From Hydrogenophaga sp. (GTDB lineage: Bacteria; Pseudomonadota; Gammaproteobacteria; Burkholderiales; Burkholderiaceae_C), in assembly GCF_018780075.1 (NCBI RefSeq), contig NZ_JADMKB010000132.1:20216-84215 (forward strand): a stretch of DNA of 64,000 nt, in the 5' to 3' direction. Made by a program: the position numbers and the translations under genes. Of this stretch, positions 46,546-54,966 are shown piece by piece. Positions within the stretch are counted from its first letter, which is position 1. Every line of letters starts with the position of its first letter. Under the pieces are notes generated by a model. It was not told the origin of the DNA. It made no database searches and saw only the letters and a list, made by a program, of their open reading frames with translations.

Positions 46546-49500
46546 TCAAGCCTCCCGCTTGACGCGGAACCAGGCGGCGTACATGGCCGGCAGGGCCAGC
46601 AGCGTGAGCACGGTCGCGACGATCAGGCCGCCCATGATGGCCACGGCCATCGGGCCCCAGAACACGCTGCGCGAGAGCGGGATCATGGCCAGCACGGCGG
46701 CGGCGGCCGTCAGCACGATGGGGCGCATGCGGCGCACCGCCGCCTCGACGACCGCGTCCCAGGCCGGCACGCCTCGGGCGCGGTCCTGCTCGATCTGGTC
46801 AATGAGGATCACCGAGTTGCGCTGGATCATGCCCATGAGCGCGATCACGCCGAGCAGCGCCACAAAGCCGAACGGACGGTTCAGCAGGAGCAACGCGCCC
46901 GCCACACCGGCCATGCCCAGCGGGCCGGTCAGGAACACCAGCAACGAGCGGCTGAAGCTCTGCAACTGCAGCATCAGCAGGGTGAAGGTGATGAACAGCA
47001 TCAGCGGAACACCCGCCGCGATGGACGATGAGCCTTTGCTGCTCTCTTCCACCGCGCCCGCGACCTGCACTCGGTAAGCGCCCAGCCCGCGTTCGGTCCA
47101 CCCCGCCTCGATCTTTTGCAGCGCCGACAGCAGCTCGGCCGTGACGGTCGCGCCCTGAAGCCCCTCGACCACATCCCCCTGCACGGTGATGGCGAAGTCG
47201 CGATTTTCTCGCCAGATCACGCCCGGCTCCCAGTCGAACACCGGCCGCGCGATCTGCGACAGCGGAATGCTCTTGCCGCTCGCCGTGGGCAGGTAGGCGT
47301 TGGCCAGGCTGGAGAGGGCGTCGCGCTCGGACAAAGGCTGACGCAGCACGATGTCGATCAGTTTGTCGCCGTCGCGGTACTGCCCGACGGTGCTGCCGCT
47401 CAGGATGGTGCGGGCGGCCTGTGCAATCGACTGGCTCGACACACCCAGCGCACGCGCCTTGGTCTGGTCCACGTCCAGGCGAAGCACCTTGACCGACTCG
47501 TTCCAGTTGTCGTTCACGCCGCGCATGTTCGGGCTCTCGCGCAGGACAGCCTTCACCTCGTCGGCCAGGCTGCGCAACACCGCGGGGTCCGTGCCGACCA
47601 CGCGGAACTGCACCGGGTACGGCACCGGAGGCCCGTTGGGCAGCAGCTTCACGCGACCCCGGACCTCGGGAAACTCGGTCGCCAGCAAAGCGGGGAGGGC
47701 CTTGCGGATGCGCTCACGGGCTTCCAGGTCCTTGGGCAACACGATCAGCTGCGACACGTTGCTCTGCGGGAACACCTGGTCCAGCGGCAGATAGAAGCGC
47801 GGCACGCCCGAGCCCACCCAGGTGCTCACGCTGCTCACCCCCGGCTCCTTCGCCATGCGCGCCTCGACGCGGCGCGTGATCGCGTCGTTGGCCGTCAGGC
47901 TCGCGCCTTCGGGCAGCCAGAGATCGACCATGATCTCGGGGCGGCTCGAATCGGGGAAAAACTGCTGCTGCACCTTGCCCATGCCGACGATGCCCAGCAC
48001 GAAGGTGGCGATGGTCAGGCCGATGGTGATCCAGCGGTGTTGCACGCACCAGTTCACCAGCACCCGGAAACGCACGTAAAACGGCCCGTCGAACACCTCG
48101 TGGGCGGGGCCGACATGGGGCTTCACCTTCAGCAGCTTCACGCCGAGATAGGGCACGAACATCACGGCGACGATCCACGACAGCACCAGCGCGATCACGG
48201 TGACCGCGAAGATGGCGAAGGTGTACTCGCCTACGGTCGAGTTCGCCATGCCGATGGGCAGGAAGCCCGCGGCGGTGATCAAGGTGCCGGTGAGCATCGG
48301 CATGGCGGTGGCGTCCCAGGTGAAGGTTGCGGCCTTCATCATCGAGTAGCCCTCTTCCAGCTTGCGCACCATCATCTCCACCGCAATGATCGCGTCGTCC
48401 ACCAGCAGGCCCAGCGCGATGATCAGCGAGCCCAGCGAGATCTTGTGCAGGCCGATGCCCCAGTACCGCATGGCCAGAAACGTGATCGAGAGCACCAGGG
48501 GAATCGTGATCAGCACGACCAGGCCCGGGCGCGCGTCGAGCCGGTAGCGGCGCCATCCGGTTCCGCCCTCGCGCCGGTGCAGGCCCAGGCTCAGGAAGCT
48601 GACCGCCAGCACGATCAGCACGGCCTCGATCAACACCTTCACGAACTCGTTCACCGACCGGGTCACCGCGCTGGGCTGGTCCTGCACCTGCACCAGCTGC
48701 ATGCCGGCCGGCAACTGCCGTTCGATGTCGGTCACGGCCGTCTTCAGCGCCTCGCCCAGGGCGATGATGTCGCCGCCTTTGGCCATGGAGATGCCCAGGG
48801 CCACGCTGTCCTTGCCGTTGTGGCGCACCTTGACCTGCTCGGGATCGACATAGCCCAGCCGGATGTCGGCGAAGTCGCCGAGGCGCAGCTGGGTGCCGTT
48901 GGCGGCGCGCACCGGCATCGCACGCAGTTGTTCGACCGAGTTGAACGCCCCGCCCACGCGCACCTGCACCACGTCGTGCGGCGCCTGCACCGCGCCGGCC
49001 GACTCCAGCACGTTCTGCTGGCCCAGTGCGGCCAGCACCTGCTGCATGTCCAGACCCAGGGTGGCCAGGCGCTGGTGGGAAATCTCGATGTACAGCTTCT
49101 CGTCCTGCACACCGAACAGCTCGACCTTGTTCACGTCCTTCACCCGCAGCAGCCGCTGGCGCACGGTGTCGGCCACCTGCTTCTTGTCGGCAGGCGAAAA
49201 ACCGTCGCCCTGCAGCGCGTAGATGACGCCGTACACATCGCCGAACTCGTCGTTGAAGAACGGTCCGACCACGCCCTGCGGCAGCGTCGCCCGCATGTCG
49301 CCGATTTTCTTGCGCACGGCGTACCAGGTCTGCTGGACCTCGGCCGCTGGCGCGTTGTCCTTGACCTGAAACAGGATCAGCGTCTCGCCCGGCTTGGAGT
49401 AGCTGCGGATCTTGTCGGCGTAAGGCACCTCCTGCAGCGTCTTCTCCAGGCGGTCGGCCACCTGTTCGGCCACTTCTTGTGCCGTGGCGCCCGGCCAGTA

Positions 49501-49701
49501 GGCGCGAACCACCATGGCGCGGAAGGTGAACGGCGGGTCTTCGTCCTGGCCGAGCTGGAAATACGCCGCCACGCCCAGCAGCATCAGCACGATCATCAGG
49601 TAACGCGTGAAGGCCTGGTGGTCCAGGGCCCATTGCGAAAGATTGAATCGCGACACCCAGGACGTCTCTTCGGGATGGGCGCTGTTGGTTTGCGGATGCA
49701 T
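46546..49701 (-). CDS. RND-family efflux pump inner-membrane subunit
   Basis: 1051-aa AcrB/MexB-type proton antiporter (HAE1-like branch). Two repeats of six helices with large periplasmic loops; helix IV-type segment LGLLVDDAIIAVEMMVRKLEEG carries the proton-relay Asp pair, followed by TGTLITAAGFLPIGMA. ATG 49701 is preferred (GAGG 6 nt upstream); GTG 49713 overlaps the adaptor stop (GTGA) and would add four residues. Substrate unknown. No outer-membrane channel gene is adjacent. Forms an operon with the adaptor. Confidence 0.93.
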   Translation of the reverse strand: MHPQTNSAHPEETSWVSRFNLSQWALDHQAFTRYLMIVLMLLGVAAYFQLGQDEDPPFTFRAMVVRAYWPGATAQEVAEQVADRLEKTLQEVPYADKIRSYSKPGETLILFQVKDNAPAAEVQQTWYAVRKKIGDMRATLPQGVVGPFFNDEFGDVYGVIYALQGDGFSPADKKQVADTVRQRLLRVKDVNKVELFGVQDEKLYIEISHQRLATLGLDMQQVLAALGQQNVLESAGAVQAPHDVVQVRVGGAFNSVEQLRAMPVRAANGTQLRLGDFADIRLGYVDPEQVKVRHNGKDSVALGISMAKGGDIIALGEALKTAVTDIERQLPAGMQLVQVQDQPSAVTRSVNEFVKVLIEAVLIVLAVSFLSLGLHRREGGTGWRRYRLDARPGLVVLITIPLVLSITFLAMRYWGIGLHKISLGSLIIALGLLVDDAIIAVEMMVRKLEEGYSMMKAATFTWDATAMPMLTGTLITAAGFLPIGMANSTVGEYTFAIFAVTVIALVLSWIVAVMFVPYLGVKLLKVKPHVGPAHEVFDGPFYVRFRVLVNWCVQHRWITIGLTIATFVLGIVGMGKVQQQFFPDSSRPEIMVDLWLPEGASLTANDAITRRVEARMAKEPGVSSVSTWVGSGVPRFYLPLDQVFPQSNVSQLIVLPKDLEARERIRKALPALLATEFPEVRGRVKLLPNGPPVPYPVQFRVVGTDPAVLRSLADEVKAVLRESPNMRGVNDNWNESVKVLRLDVDQTKARALGVSSQSIAQAARTILSGSTVGQYRDGDKLIDIVLRQPLSERDALSSLANAYLPTASGKSIPLSQIARPVFDWEPGVIWRENRDFAITVQGDVVEGLQGATVTAELLSALQKIEAGWTERGLGAYRVQVAGAVEESSKGSSSIAAGVPLMLFITFTLLMLQLQSFSRSLLVFLTGPLGMAGVAGALLLLNRPFGFVALLGVIALMGMIQRNSVILIDQIEQDRARGVPAWDAVVEAAVRRMRPIVLTAAAAVLAMIPLSRSVFWGPMAVAIMGGLIVATVLTLLALPAMYAAWFRVKREA

Positions 49702-49709
49702 GTGCGGCC

Positions 49710-50816
49710 TCACTCGGTGGCGGAAGCCGCGAAGCGCGTGACCTTCTGGCCTGGCGACAACACATGCACACCCGCCGCGACCACCTCCTCGCCGTCCTTC
49801 AGACCCGTCGCGATCAAGAGGTGATTGCCATCGGCACCGCTGACGACCACCGGGCGCAAGGCCACCGTGTGGCTCGCGGGTTCAAAGACCCACACGGCGG
49901 TCTCGCCTTTCGTGCCACCGGGCGCACGCATCAGGGCGCTGGTGGGCAGCTTGATGGCGGCCACCGCCACGCCGCCGGTCGCCGACAGCGACACCGTGGC
50001 GGTGGCGCCCAGCGGCGCACTCGCGCCCGCCGGCAGGGCCAGCTTGACCTGGAAGGTGCGGGTGACCGGGTCGGCACTGGCCGCGACCTCGCGAACGGTG
50101 CCCTCCAGCGGTGCCTGCCCGGGCATCCCGTGGCCCCACAGCCGCACCTGAGCCACCTGCCCGATGCGCACCTGGGCCAGCTTGTCCTCGGGCACGGCAA
50201 TGACCACATCGCGTGCACCGTCCCTGGCCAGGCGCACGACCGGCGTGCCGGCGGCGACCACCTGCCCCACTTCGGCCTCCACCGACAGCACCACGCCGGC
50301 GCCATCGGCCAGCAGCCGCGCATAGCCCGCCTGGTTGCCTTGCACCGAGCCTTGGGCGCGGGCCTGCCGCAGGCTCGCGTCCGCCGCCTGCAGGGTGGCC
50401 TGTCGGCGTTCGATCTCGGCGCCGCTCACAAAGCCCTGGTTCTTCAGATCCATGTACCGCTTCAGGTCGGCCGCGGCCAGGTCGCGCTGCGTCTGCGCCG
50501 CGCTGACCTGTGCCTGCGCCGCCTGGCTGGACAGGGCGAGGTCCTGCGCATCGAGCTGCGCCAGCAACTGGCCCGCAACCACCCGCTGCCCCACCTCTGC
50601 CGGGCGCTGGGTCACCTTGCCGCCCACCCGGAACCCCAGGCGCGACTCGGTGCGCGCCTTGACCTCGCCCGCGTACTCGCTCTGCCCGCTCACCGCGCCA
50701 CTGCTGACCTTGAGCAGCTTGACCGCACGGATCGGCTCTTGCGGCGCCTCGGGCTTGGAACACGCGGCCAGCAACAGGGCGGCCGTCGAAACAAGGATGA
50801 GCAGGCGGATGTTCAT
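49710..50816 (-). CDS. RND efflux periplasmic adaptor lipoprotein
   Basis: 368-aa membrane-fusion protein linking the RND pump to an outer-membrane channel. Signal with lipobox (STAALLLAACS), barrel-sandwich/lipoyl halves (residues ~50-75 and ~165-205), alpha hairpin (~85-160, SAAQTQRDLAAADLKRYMDL) and beta-barrel domain. Stop codon overlaps or abuts the pump gene. Upstream is a TetR-like palindrome, but no regulator gene is adjacent. Confidence 0.92.
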   Translation of the reverse strand: MNIRLLILVSTAALLLAACSKPEAPQEPIRAVKLLKVSSGAVSGQSEYAGEVKARTESRLGFRVGGKVTQRPAEVGQRVVAGQLLAQLDAQDLALSSQAAQAQVSAAQTQRDLAAADLKRYMDLKNQGFVSGAEIERRQATLQAADASLRQARAQGSVQGNQAGYARLLADGAGVVLSVEAEVGQVVAAGTPVVRLARDGARDVVIAVPEDKLAQVRIGQVAQVRLWGHGMPGQAPLEGTVREVAASADPVTRTFQVKLALPAGASAPLGATATVSLSATGGVAVAAIKLPTSALMRAPGGTKGETAVWVFEPASHTVALRPVVVSGADGNHLLIATGLKDGEEVVAAGVHVLSPGQKVTRFAASATE

Positions 50817-50895
50817 GGTGTCGGTCGGCTGATGGCGGCGCCCACCACCGCGGTTTGCGCCGAAAATCGGAAGAAAACCGGGCGGCCACGTTAAT

Positions 50896-50909
50896 GACTG
50901 ACCGGTTAG
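50896..50909. promoter_or_regulatory. TetR-type operator upstream of the RND operon
   Basis: ACTGACCGGTTAGT, an inverted repeat (ACT.ACCGGT.AGT) with one mismatched pair, about 80 bp before the adaptor ATG. ACCGGT-centred palindromes of this sort are common for TetR-family efflux repressors; the repressor must be encoded elsewhere. Confidence 0.55.
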
Positions 50910-51034
50910 TAATCAAAATTGTAGTGCAATCTTCGCGGATGTGCACCCGTTCAACGGCGGGCCACTCTGCCCGACGCCGACGACAGCCAGCGCCGTTCAC
51001 TGACAAACCCTGCAACCACCGAAGCCCTGCCCGA

Positions 51035-51970
51035 ATGACCCCGCCCGCCCCTCCCTCTCCAGCCACCGCCGACGCCCTGGCGCCCCTGTCGGCGGGGGTG
51101 GGCCACTACGAAAACTTTCCGGTGGCCTCGTTGCTGTGCCCGCCGGCCCTGCGCCCCGCGGTCATGGCGATCTACCACTTTGCCCGCACGGCCGACGACA
51201 TCGCCGACGAAGGCGACGCCTCGCCCGGGCAGCGCCTGGCCGAACTGGCCAGCTACCGGCTGGCCCTGACGCACGCGCTGAGCGACCGCCTCCCCGCCGG
51301 GCAGGACACGCCCTGGGAACATGTCTTCCACCCGCTGGCCCGGGCCATCCAGCAACACCACCTGCCCGGCCACCTGCTGCACGACCTGATCAGCGCGTTC
51401 GAGCAAGATGTGCGCCACACCGCCGTCGGCCACCGCTACGCCGACGAGACCGAGCTGCTGGCCTATTGCAGGCTGTCGGCCAACCCGGTGGGGCGCTTGC
51501 TGCTGCACCTGTATGGCATCCACGACGGGGCCTCGCTCCAGCAGAGCGACGCCATTTGCAGTGCCTTGCAGCTCATCAACTTCTGGCAGGACATCAGCGT
51601 GGACCTGCCGCGCCAGCGCAACTACCTGCCGGCCGACGCGCTGAAGCGCCACGGATTGCAGCTGGCCGATTTCTCCGGCCCCATCGATGCCGAGCGCACG
51701 GCCCGCTGCGAGGCGCTGGTGATCGAACTGTGCGGCCAGGCACGCACGCTCATGAACCGGGGCGCCCCGCTGGCGCTGAGCCTTCCCGGGCGCGCCGGAT
51801 GGGAACTGCGGCTGGTCGTGCAAGGGGGTCTGCGCATCCTCGACAAGATCGGCGTCCTCCACCACCGCAGCTGGCAGACGCGCCCCACGCTGGGCAAGGC
51901 GGACCTGCCGCTGCTGCTGTGGCGCGCCGCGTTCGGGATGGGCCTCAGCCCGCGCGATCGGGCAGGCTGA
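51035..51970 (+). CDS. hpnC: Presqualene diphosphate hydrolase-type enzyme HpnC
   Basis: 311-aa trans-isoprenyl synthase-like protein. In HpnCDE systems HpnD makes presqualene diphosphate, HpnC converts it to hydroxysqualene and HpnE reduces that to squalene. ATG 51035; Asp-rich motifs TADDIADEGDA and LINFWQDISVD are present. The 3' end overlaps the convergent kinase gene by 26 nt. Separated from hpnD by kinase and regulator genes, which is unusual for this set. Confidence 0.9.
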   Translation: MTPPAPPSPATADALAPLSAGVGHYENFPVASLLCPPALRPAVMAIYHFARTADDIADEGDASPGQRLAELASYRLALTHALSDRLPAGQDTPWEHVFHPLARAIQQHHLPGHLLHDLISAFEQDVRHTAVGHRYADETELLAYCRLSANPVGRLLLHLYGIHDGASLQQSDAICSALQLINFWQDISVDLPRQRNYLPADALKRHGLQLADFSGPIDAERTARCEALVIELCGQARTLMNRGAPLALSLPGRAGWELRLVVQGGLRILDKIGVLHHRSWQTRPTLGKADLPLLLWRAAFGMGLSPRDRAG

Positions 51971-52745
51971 AACCAAAGCGGGCGCCTTCGCCCGGGCGGG
52001 CCGTGGCCCAGACCCGGCCGCCGTGGCATTCGACGATGCGCCGCACCATGGCCAGGCCCAACCCCAAGCCCGGATCGGGCGCACCCCGTGCGCGCTGGAA
52101 CAGGCCGAACAGCTCGGCCGCTTTTTCAGGCTCGAAGCCCAGCCCGTTGTCGTGCACAAAGTAGGCGTGTCCGCCCGGCACCGCCTCGTAAGTCACCTCG
52201 ATGCGCGGCGACACATGGCTGCGCGCGTGGCGCCAGGCGTTGTCCAGCAGTTCCTGCCAGACACGCCGCAGCAAACCCGCGTCGGCCACGGCGGGTGGCA
52301 GATCGGCCGCCAGCACACACGCCACACGCGAACCACCGGCGCGCTCGTCCAGTTCCTTGATCACACCGCGCAGCAGCTCGGCGGTGTCCACCGTTTCCAG
52401 CTGCACGTCGGCCACCTGCAGCCGGGCCAGCGCGGCCATGGACTCCATCAGCCGCTGGAGCCGGCGGCCGGAGTCGAGCACCTTGTGCGAGATGCGCGCG
52501 GCCGCCTCGGGCTTGTCGGCGTAGGCGGGGTCGCCCAGCAACTGCGCGTAGCTGACGACATGCCGCAAGGAGGTCCGCAGGTCGTGGGCCAGGGCGTGTG
52601 CGATGTCGCGCAGCGTCTGCTCGGCCGAATCGAGCCGCGCCGCCAGCGCCGCCGGCACGGCGTGTGACGGCCCCGAACCCGAATCGGTTTCCATCGCAAC
52701 GGAACGCAAGGCCAGCGGGTGGGGGGAGTCGCGGTGGGACGTCAT
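51945..52745 (-). CDS. Soluble sensor histidine kinase (orphan)
   Basis: 266 aa, no transmembrane segment and no recognisable sensor domain. HisKA region with phospho-acceptor H54 (HALAHDLRTSLRHV) and HATPase domain with ELLDNAWRHAR (N box), VHDNGLGFEPEKA (G1) and GLGLGLAMVRRIVECHGG (G2). The layout resembles C-terminal halves of phytochrome-type kinases. No response regulator nearby. Start may be ATG 52694 (METDSGSG). Convergent overlap with hpnC. Confidence 0.85.
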   Translation of the reverse strand: MTSHRDSPHPLALRSVAMETDSGSGPSHAVPAALAARLDSAEQTLRDIAHALAHDLRTSLRHVVSYAQLLGDPAYADKPEAAARISHKVLDSGRRLQRLMESMAALARLQVADVQLETVDTAELLRGVIKELDERAGGSRVACVLAADLPPAVADAGLLRRVWQELLDNAWRHARSHVSPRIEVTYEAVPGGHAYFVHDNGLGFEPEKAAELFGLFQRARGAPDPGLGLGLAMVRRIVECHGGRVWATARPGEGARFGFSLPDRAG

Positions 52746-52868
52746 GGGTCAATGAAAAGGTGGCGAAACGCTGGGCCTCACACCCAGAGACGCAACACTA
52801 ACGCCTGACGGCACGCAAACCTTCGTGTGCCACCCCGCGCGCCACCGTCCGTGGCATTTTCAACACCC

Positions 52869-52888
52869 AATGTGACGGGCATCACATT
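52869..52888. promoter_or_regulatory. Perfect CRP-type palindrome
   Basis: AATGTGA-CGGGCA-TCACATT: both half-sites match TGTGA/TCACA exactly and the symmetry extends to 7 bp. It lies in the 408-bp gap (52746-53153) between the kinase and the Crp/Fnr-family gene. That gene's recognition helix has the CRP-type Arg-Glu-Arg residues, so it is the natural candidate binder. Nothing else in the gap is recognised. Confidence 0.8.
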
Positions 52889-53153
52889 TTCCGGCCCACA
52901 GTGCCCCGGGTCTGCGGCATACCTCCGGGATGGACACCCACCGAACAGACCCTGAACGCAGCCGCCCGCCGACGCCGGAGCGGGCCTGCCCCGTGCGTCC
53001 GAGCCCGTCCCCGTGATGGATGACACGCCACCGGGCCTTCAATCACACGCACAGTGGCCGATACATCAGGAACAGCCGGGCGCTTCCCGGCCGTCGAGCC
53101 ACCCCGACCCAGGCGCGATCCCCGCACCCCGCGATGCCCACGACCACGCCCGC

Positions 53154-53861
53154 ATGACCCAAACCCCGGCCCCCAGCACCCCACCCTCCGCCCGCTGTCT
53201 GGTGTGCGCGGCCCGCCTGAACTGCCTGATCGGCGGTTTGCCGCGCGCACGTCAGGTGCGCCTGGATCCCTGGATCAGCGAGGTCGAATTCCACAAAGGC
53301 GACACCCTGCAGGCCGAGGGCGCGGCCACCGAGGTGGTCCGCACCATCAAGCTCGGCACCGTGATGCTCACCCGAGAGGGGATCGACGGCGTGGCGCGCC
53401 CGGTGGCCATCGTGGGCCGGGGTCACTTGCTTGGCCAGTGGCGCCTGCTCGATCAGCCCACCCAGGTCGGCGCCCTGGCCTTGTCCAGCGGACGGGCATG
53501 TGAATTGCCCGTCGCCTCGCTGGGCGAATCGCTGTTGCAGGACCCGGTGTTCCTGAACACGCTGCACACTGGCATGGCCCACACCTTCGCGCGGCTGGCG
53601 GACTGGAGCCAGGTCGTGCGCCTGCGCGGCCTGCCCCGGCAACTGGTGGCTTCGCTGGTGCTGCTGGGCGAAGCGCAGGGCGCCAGCGCGGTGCGCCTGC
53701 CCAGCCATGTGGCGCTCGCGGCGGTGCTGAACACCACGCGCGAATCGGTGGCCCGCACCTTGCGCCAGCTCGAGACCGGCGGACACCTGCGGCGCATCGA
53801 CCGCTGGCACGCGGAACTCAGCCGCAGCCACCGCGAAGTCTTCACAAACGACCTGACCTGA
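53154..53861 (+). CDS. Crp/Fnr-family regulator with FNR-like Cys trio and CRP-like DNA reader
   Basis: 235 aa from ATG 53154 (MTQTPAPSTPPSARC). C15, C18 and C24 have the FNR spacing C-X2-C-X5-C, but the position of the fourth FNR ligand is not a cysteine (QPTQVGALAL); C116 exists at another place. beta-barrel sensor ~30-135, dimer helix ~135-160, winged helix ~165-225. The recognition helix NTTRESVAR places R196, E197 and R201 at the spacing of CRP R180-E181-R185, and a perfect TGTGAN6TCACA lies upstream. It precedes hpnD by 80 nt, so it may control squalene synthesis. Sensor type is uncertain. Confidence 0.87.
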   Translation: MTQTPAPSTPPSARCLVCAARLNCLIGGLPRARQVRLDPWISEVEFHKGDTLQAEGAATEVVRTIKLGTVMLTREGIDGVARPVAIVGRGHLLGQWRLLDQPTQVGALALSSGRACELPVASLGESLLQDPVFLNTLHTGMAHTFARLADWSQVVRLRGLPRQLVASLVLLGEAQGASAVRLPSHVALAAVLNTTRESVARTLRQLETGGHLRRIDRWHAELSRSHREVFTNDLT

Positions 53862-53942
53862 CCCAACCCTGACCTCTGCCGGCAGCGGGCAGCGGGCAGC
53901 GGTGAAACGGCTGTTTACACTCAGGCAACCCCGCCTGAGTCC

Positions 53943-54809
53943 ATGAATCCACAAGACTACGTCCAGCAAAAAGCCGCCGCCTCCGGCAGCAGCTTCTATT
54001 ACGCCTTCCTGTTCCTGCCTGCCGAGCGCCGCGCCGCGATCACGGCGTTCTATGCGTTCTGCCGCGAGGTGGACGACGTGGTCGACGAAATCAGCGACCT
54101 CGGGGTCGCGCAGACCAAACTGGCCTGGTGGCGCCACGAGGTGGCGCAGGCCTTTGCCGGCGAAGGGAACCACCCGGTGATGCAAGCACTGATGCCGCAC
54201 ACCGCCCGCTTCGGCATCGAGGCGCGCCACCTGCTGGCCGTGATCGACGGTTGCCAGATGGACCTGGACCAGAGCCGCTACCTCGACTTCCCCAACCTGC
54301 AGCAGTACTGCCACCTGGTGGCCGGTGTGGTGGGCGAGGTGGCCGCGCGCATCTTCGGTCAGACCCAGCCGCAGACCACCGACTACGCCCACCGCCTGGG
54401 CCTGGCATTCCAGCTCACCAACATCGTCCGCGACGTGGGCGAAGACGCCGCGCGTGGCCGCATCTACCTGCCGGTCAACGAGCTGCAGCGCTTCGACGTG
54501 AAGGCGCACGAACTGATCAAGCGTGGCGCAGCGCCGGGCATGGACACCGCCGACTTCCACCAGCGCTTCCTGGCGCTGATGCGCTTCCAGTGCGAACGCG
54601 CGCTGAACACCTACGACGAGGCCCTGGCCCTGCTGCCCGAGGCCGACCGGCGCGCACAGAAGCCGGGCCTGATGATGGCCAACATCTACCGCACCCTGCT
54701 GCGGGAAATCGCCGCCGACCCGCTGCCCGTGCTCACCCAGCGCGTGAGCCTCACCCCGCTGCGCAAGTTCTGGCTGGCGTGGAAGGTGCAGGCGCTGGGG
54801 CGGTTGTGA
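53943..54809 (+). CDS. hpnD: Presqualene diphosphate synthase HpnD
   Basis: 288-aa head-to-head isoprenyl synthase condensing two farnesyl diphosphates. Aspartate-rich motifs REVDDVVDE and QLTNIVRDVGEDAARGR are intact; YAFCREVDD and FYYAFLFLP are typical. Starts ATG 53943, 80 nt after the regulator. hpnE follows after a G+C-rich intergenic element. Confidence 0.93.
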   Translation: MNPQDYVQQKAAASGSSFYYAFLFLPAERRAAITAFYAFCREVDDVVDEISDLGVAQTKLAWWRHEVAQAFAGEGNHPVMQALMPHTARFGIEARHLLAVIDGCQMDLDQSRYLDFPNLQQYCHLVAGVVGEVAARIFGQTQPQTTDYAHRLGLAFQLTNIVRDVGEDAARGRIYLPVNELQRFDVKAHELIKRGAAPGMDTADFHQRFLALMRFQCERALNTYDEALALLPEADRRAQKPGLMMANIYRTLLREIAADPLPVLTQRVSLTPLRKFWLAWKVQALGRL

Positions 54810-54811
54810 GG

Positions 54812-54936
54812 GTTGCCCCCCAAGCATGCTCCCGCCAACGGCGGGAACCCAGGGTTCCGCCGCTGCGCGGGTCGTTGCCCCTCCCAAGGGGGGCTGATCC
54901 GGCCTGGGGCGGCCAGGCGGCTGGCCCGGTGGCCCC
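54812..54936. repeat. G+C-rich intergenic element between hpnD and hpnE
   Basis: Packed with small inverted repeats (CCCGCCAACGGCGGG; CCCCTCCCAAGGGGGG; CCGGCCTGGGGCGGCC). It shares the CCCC-AAGGGG word with 21503-21560 and 63000-63050. It is probably a mobile-less dispersed repeat or a cluster of weak terminators; no gene found. Confidence 0.4.
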
Positions 54937-54966
54937 CACACTCCGCGGTTGCGTGGTGTCGGTCGC

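Noticed and set aside
47116..49824. 902-codon open frame antisense to the RND pump
   Set aside because: Composition-driven shadow of a conserved efflux protein.
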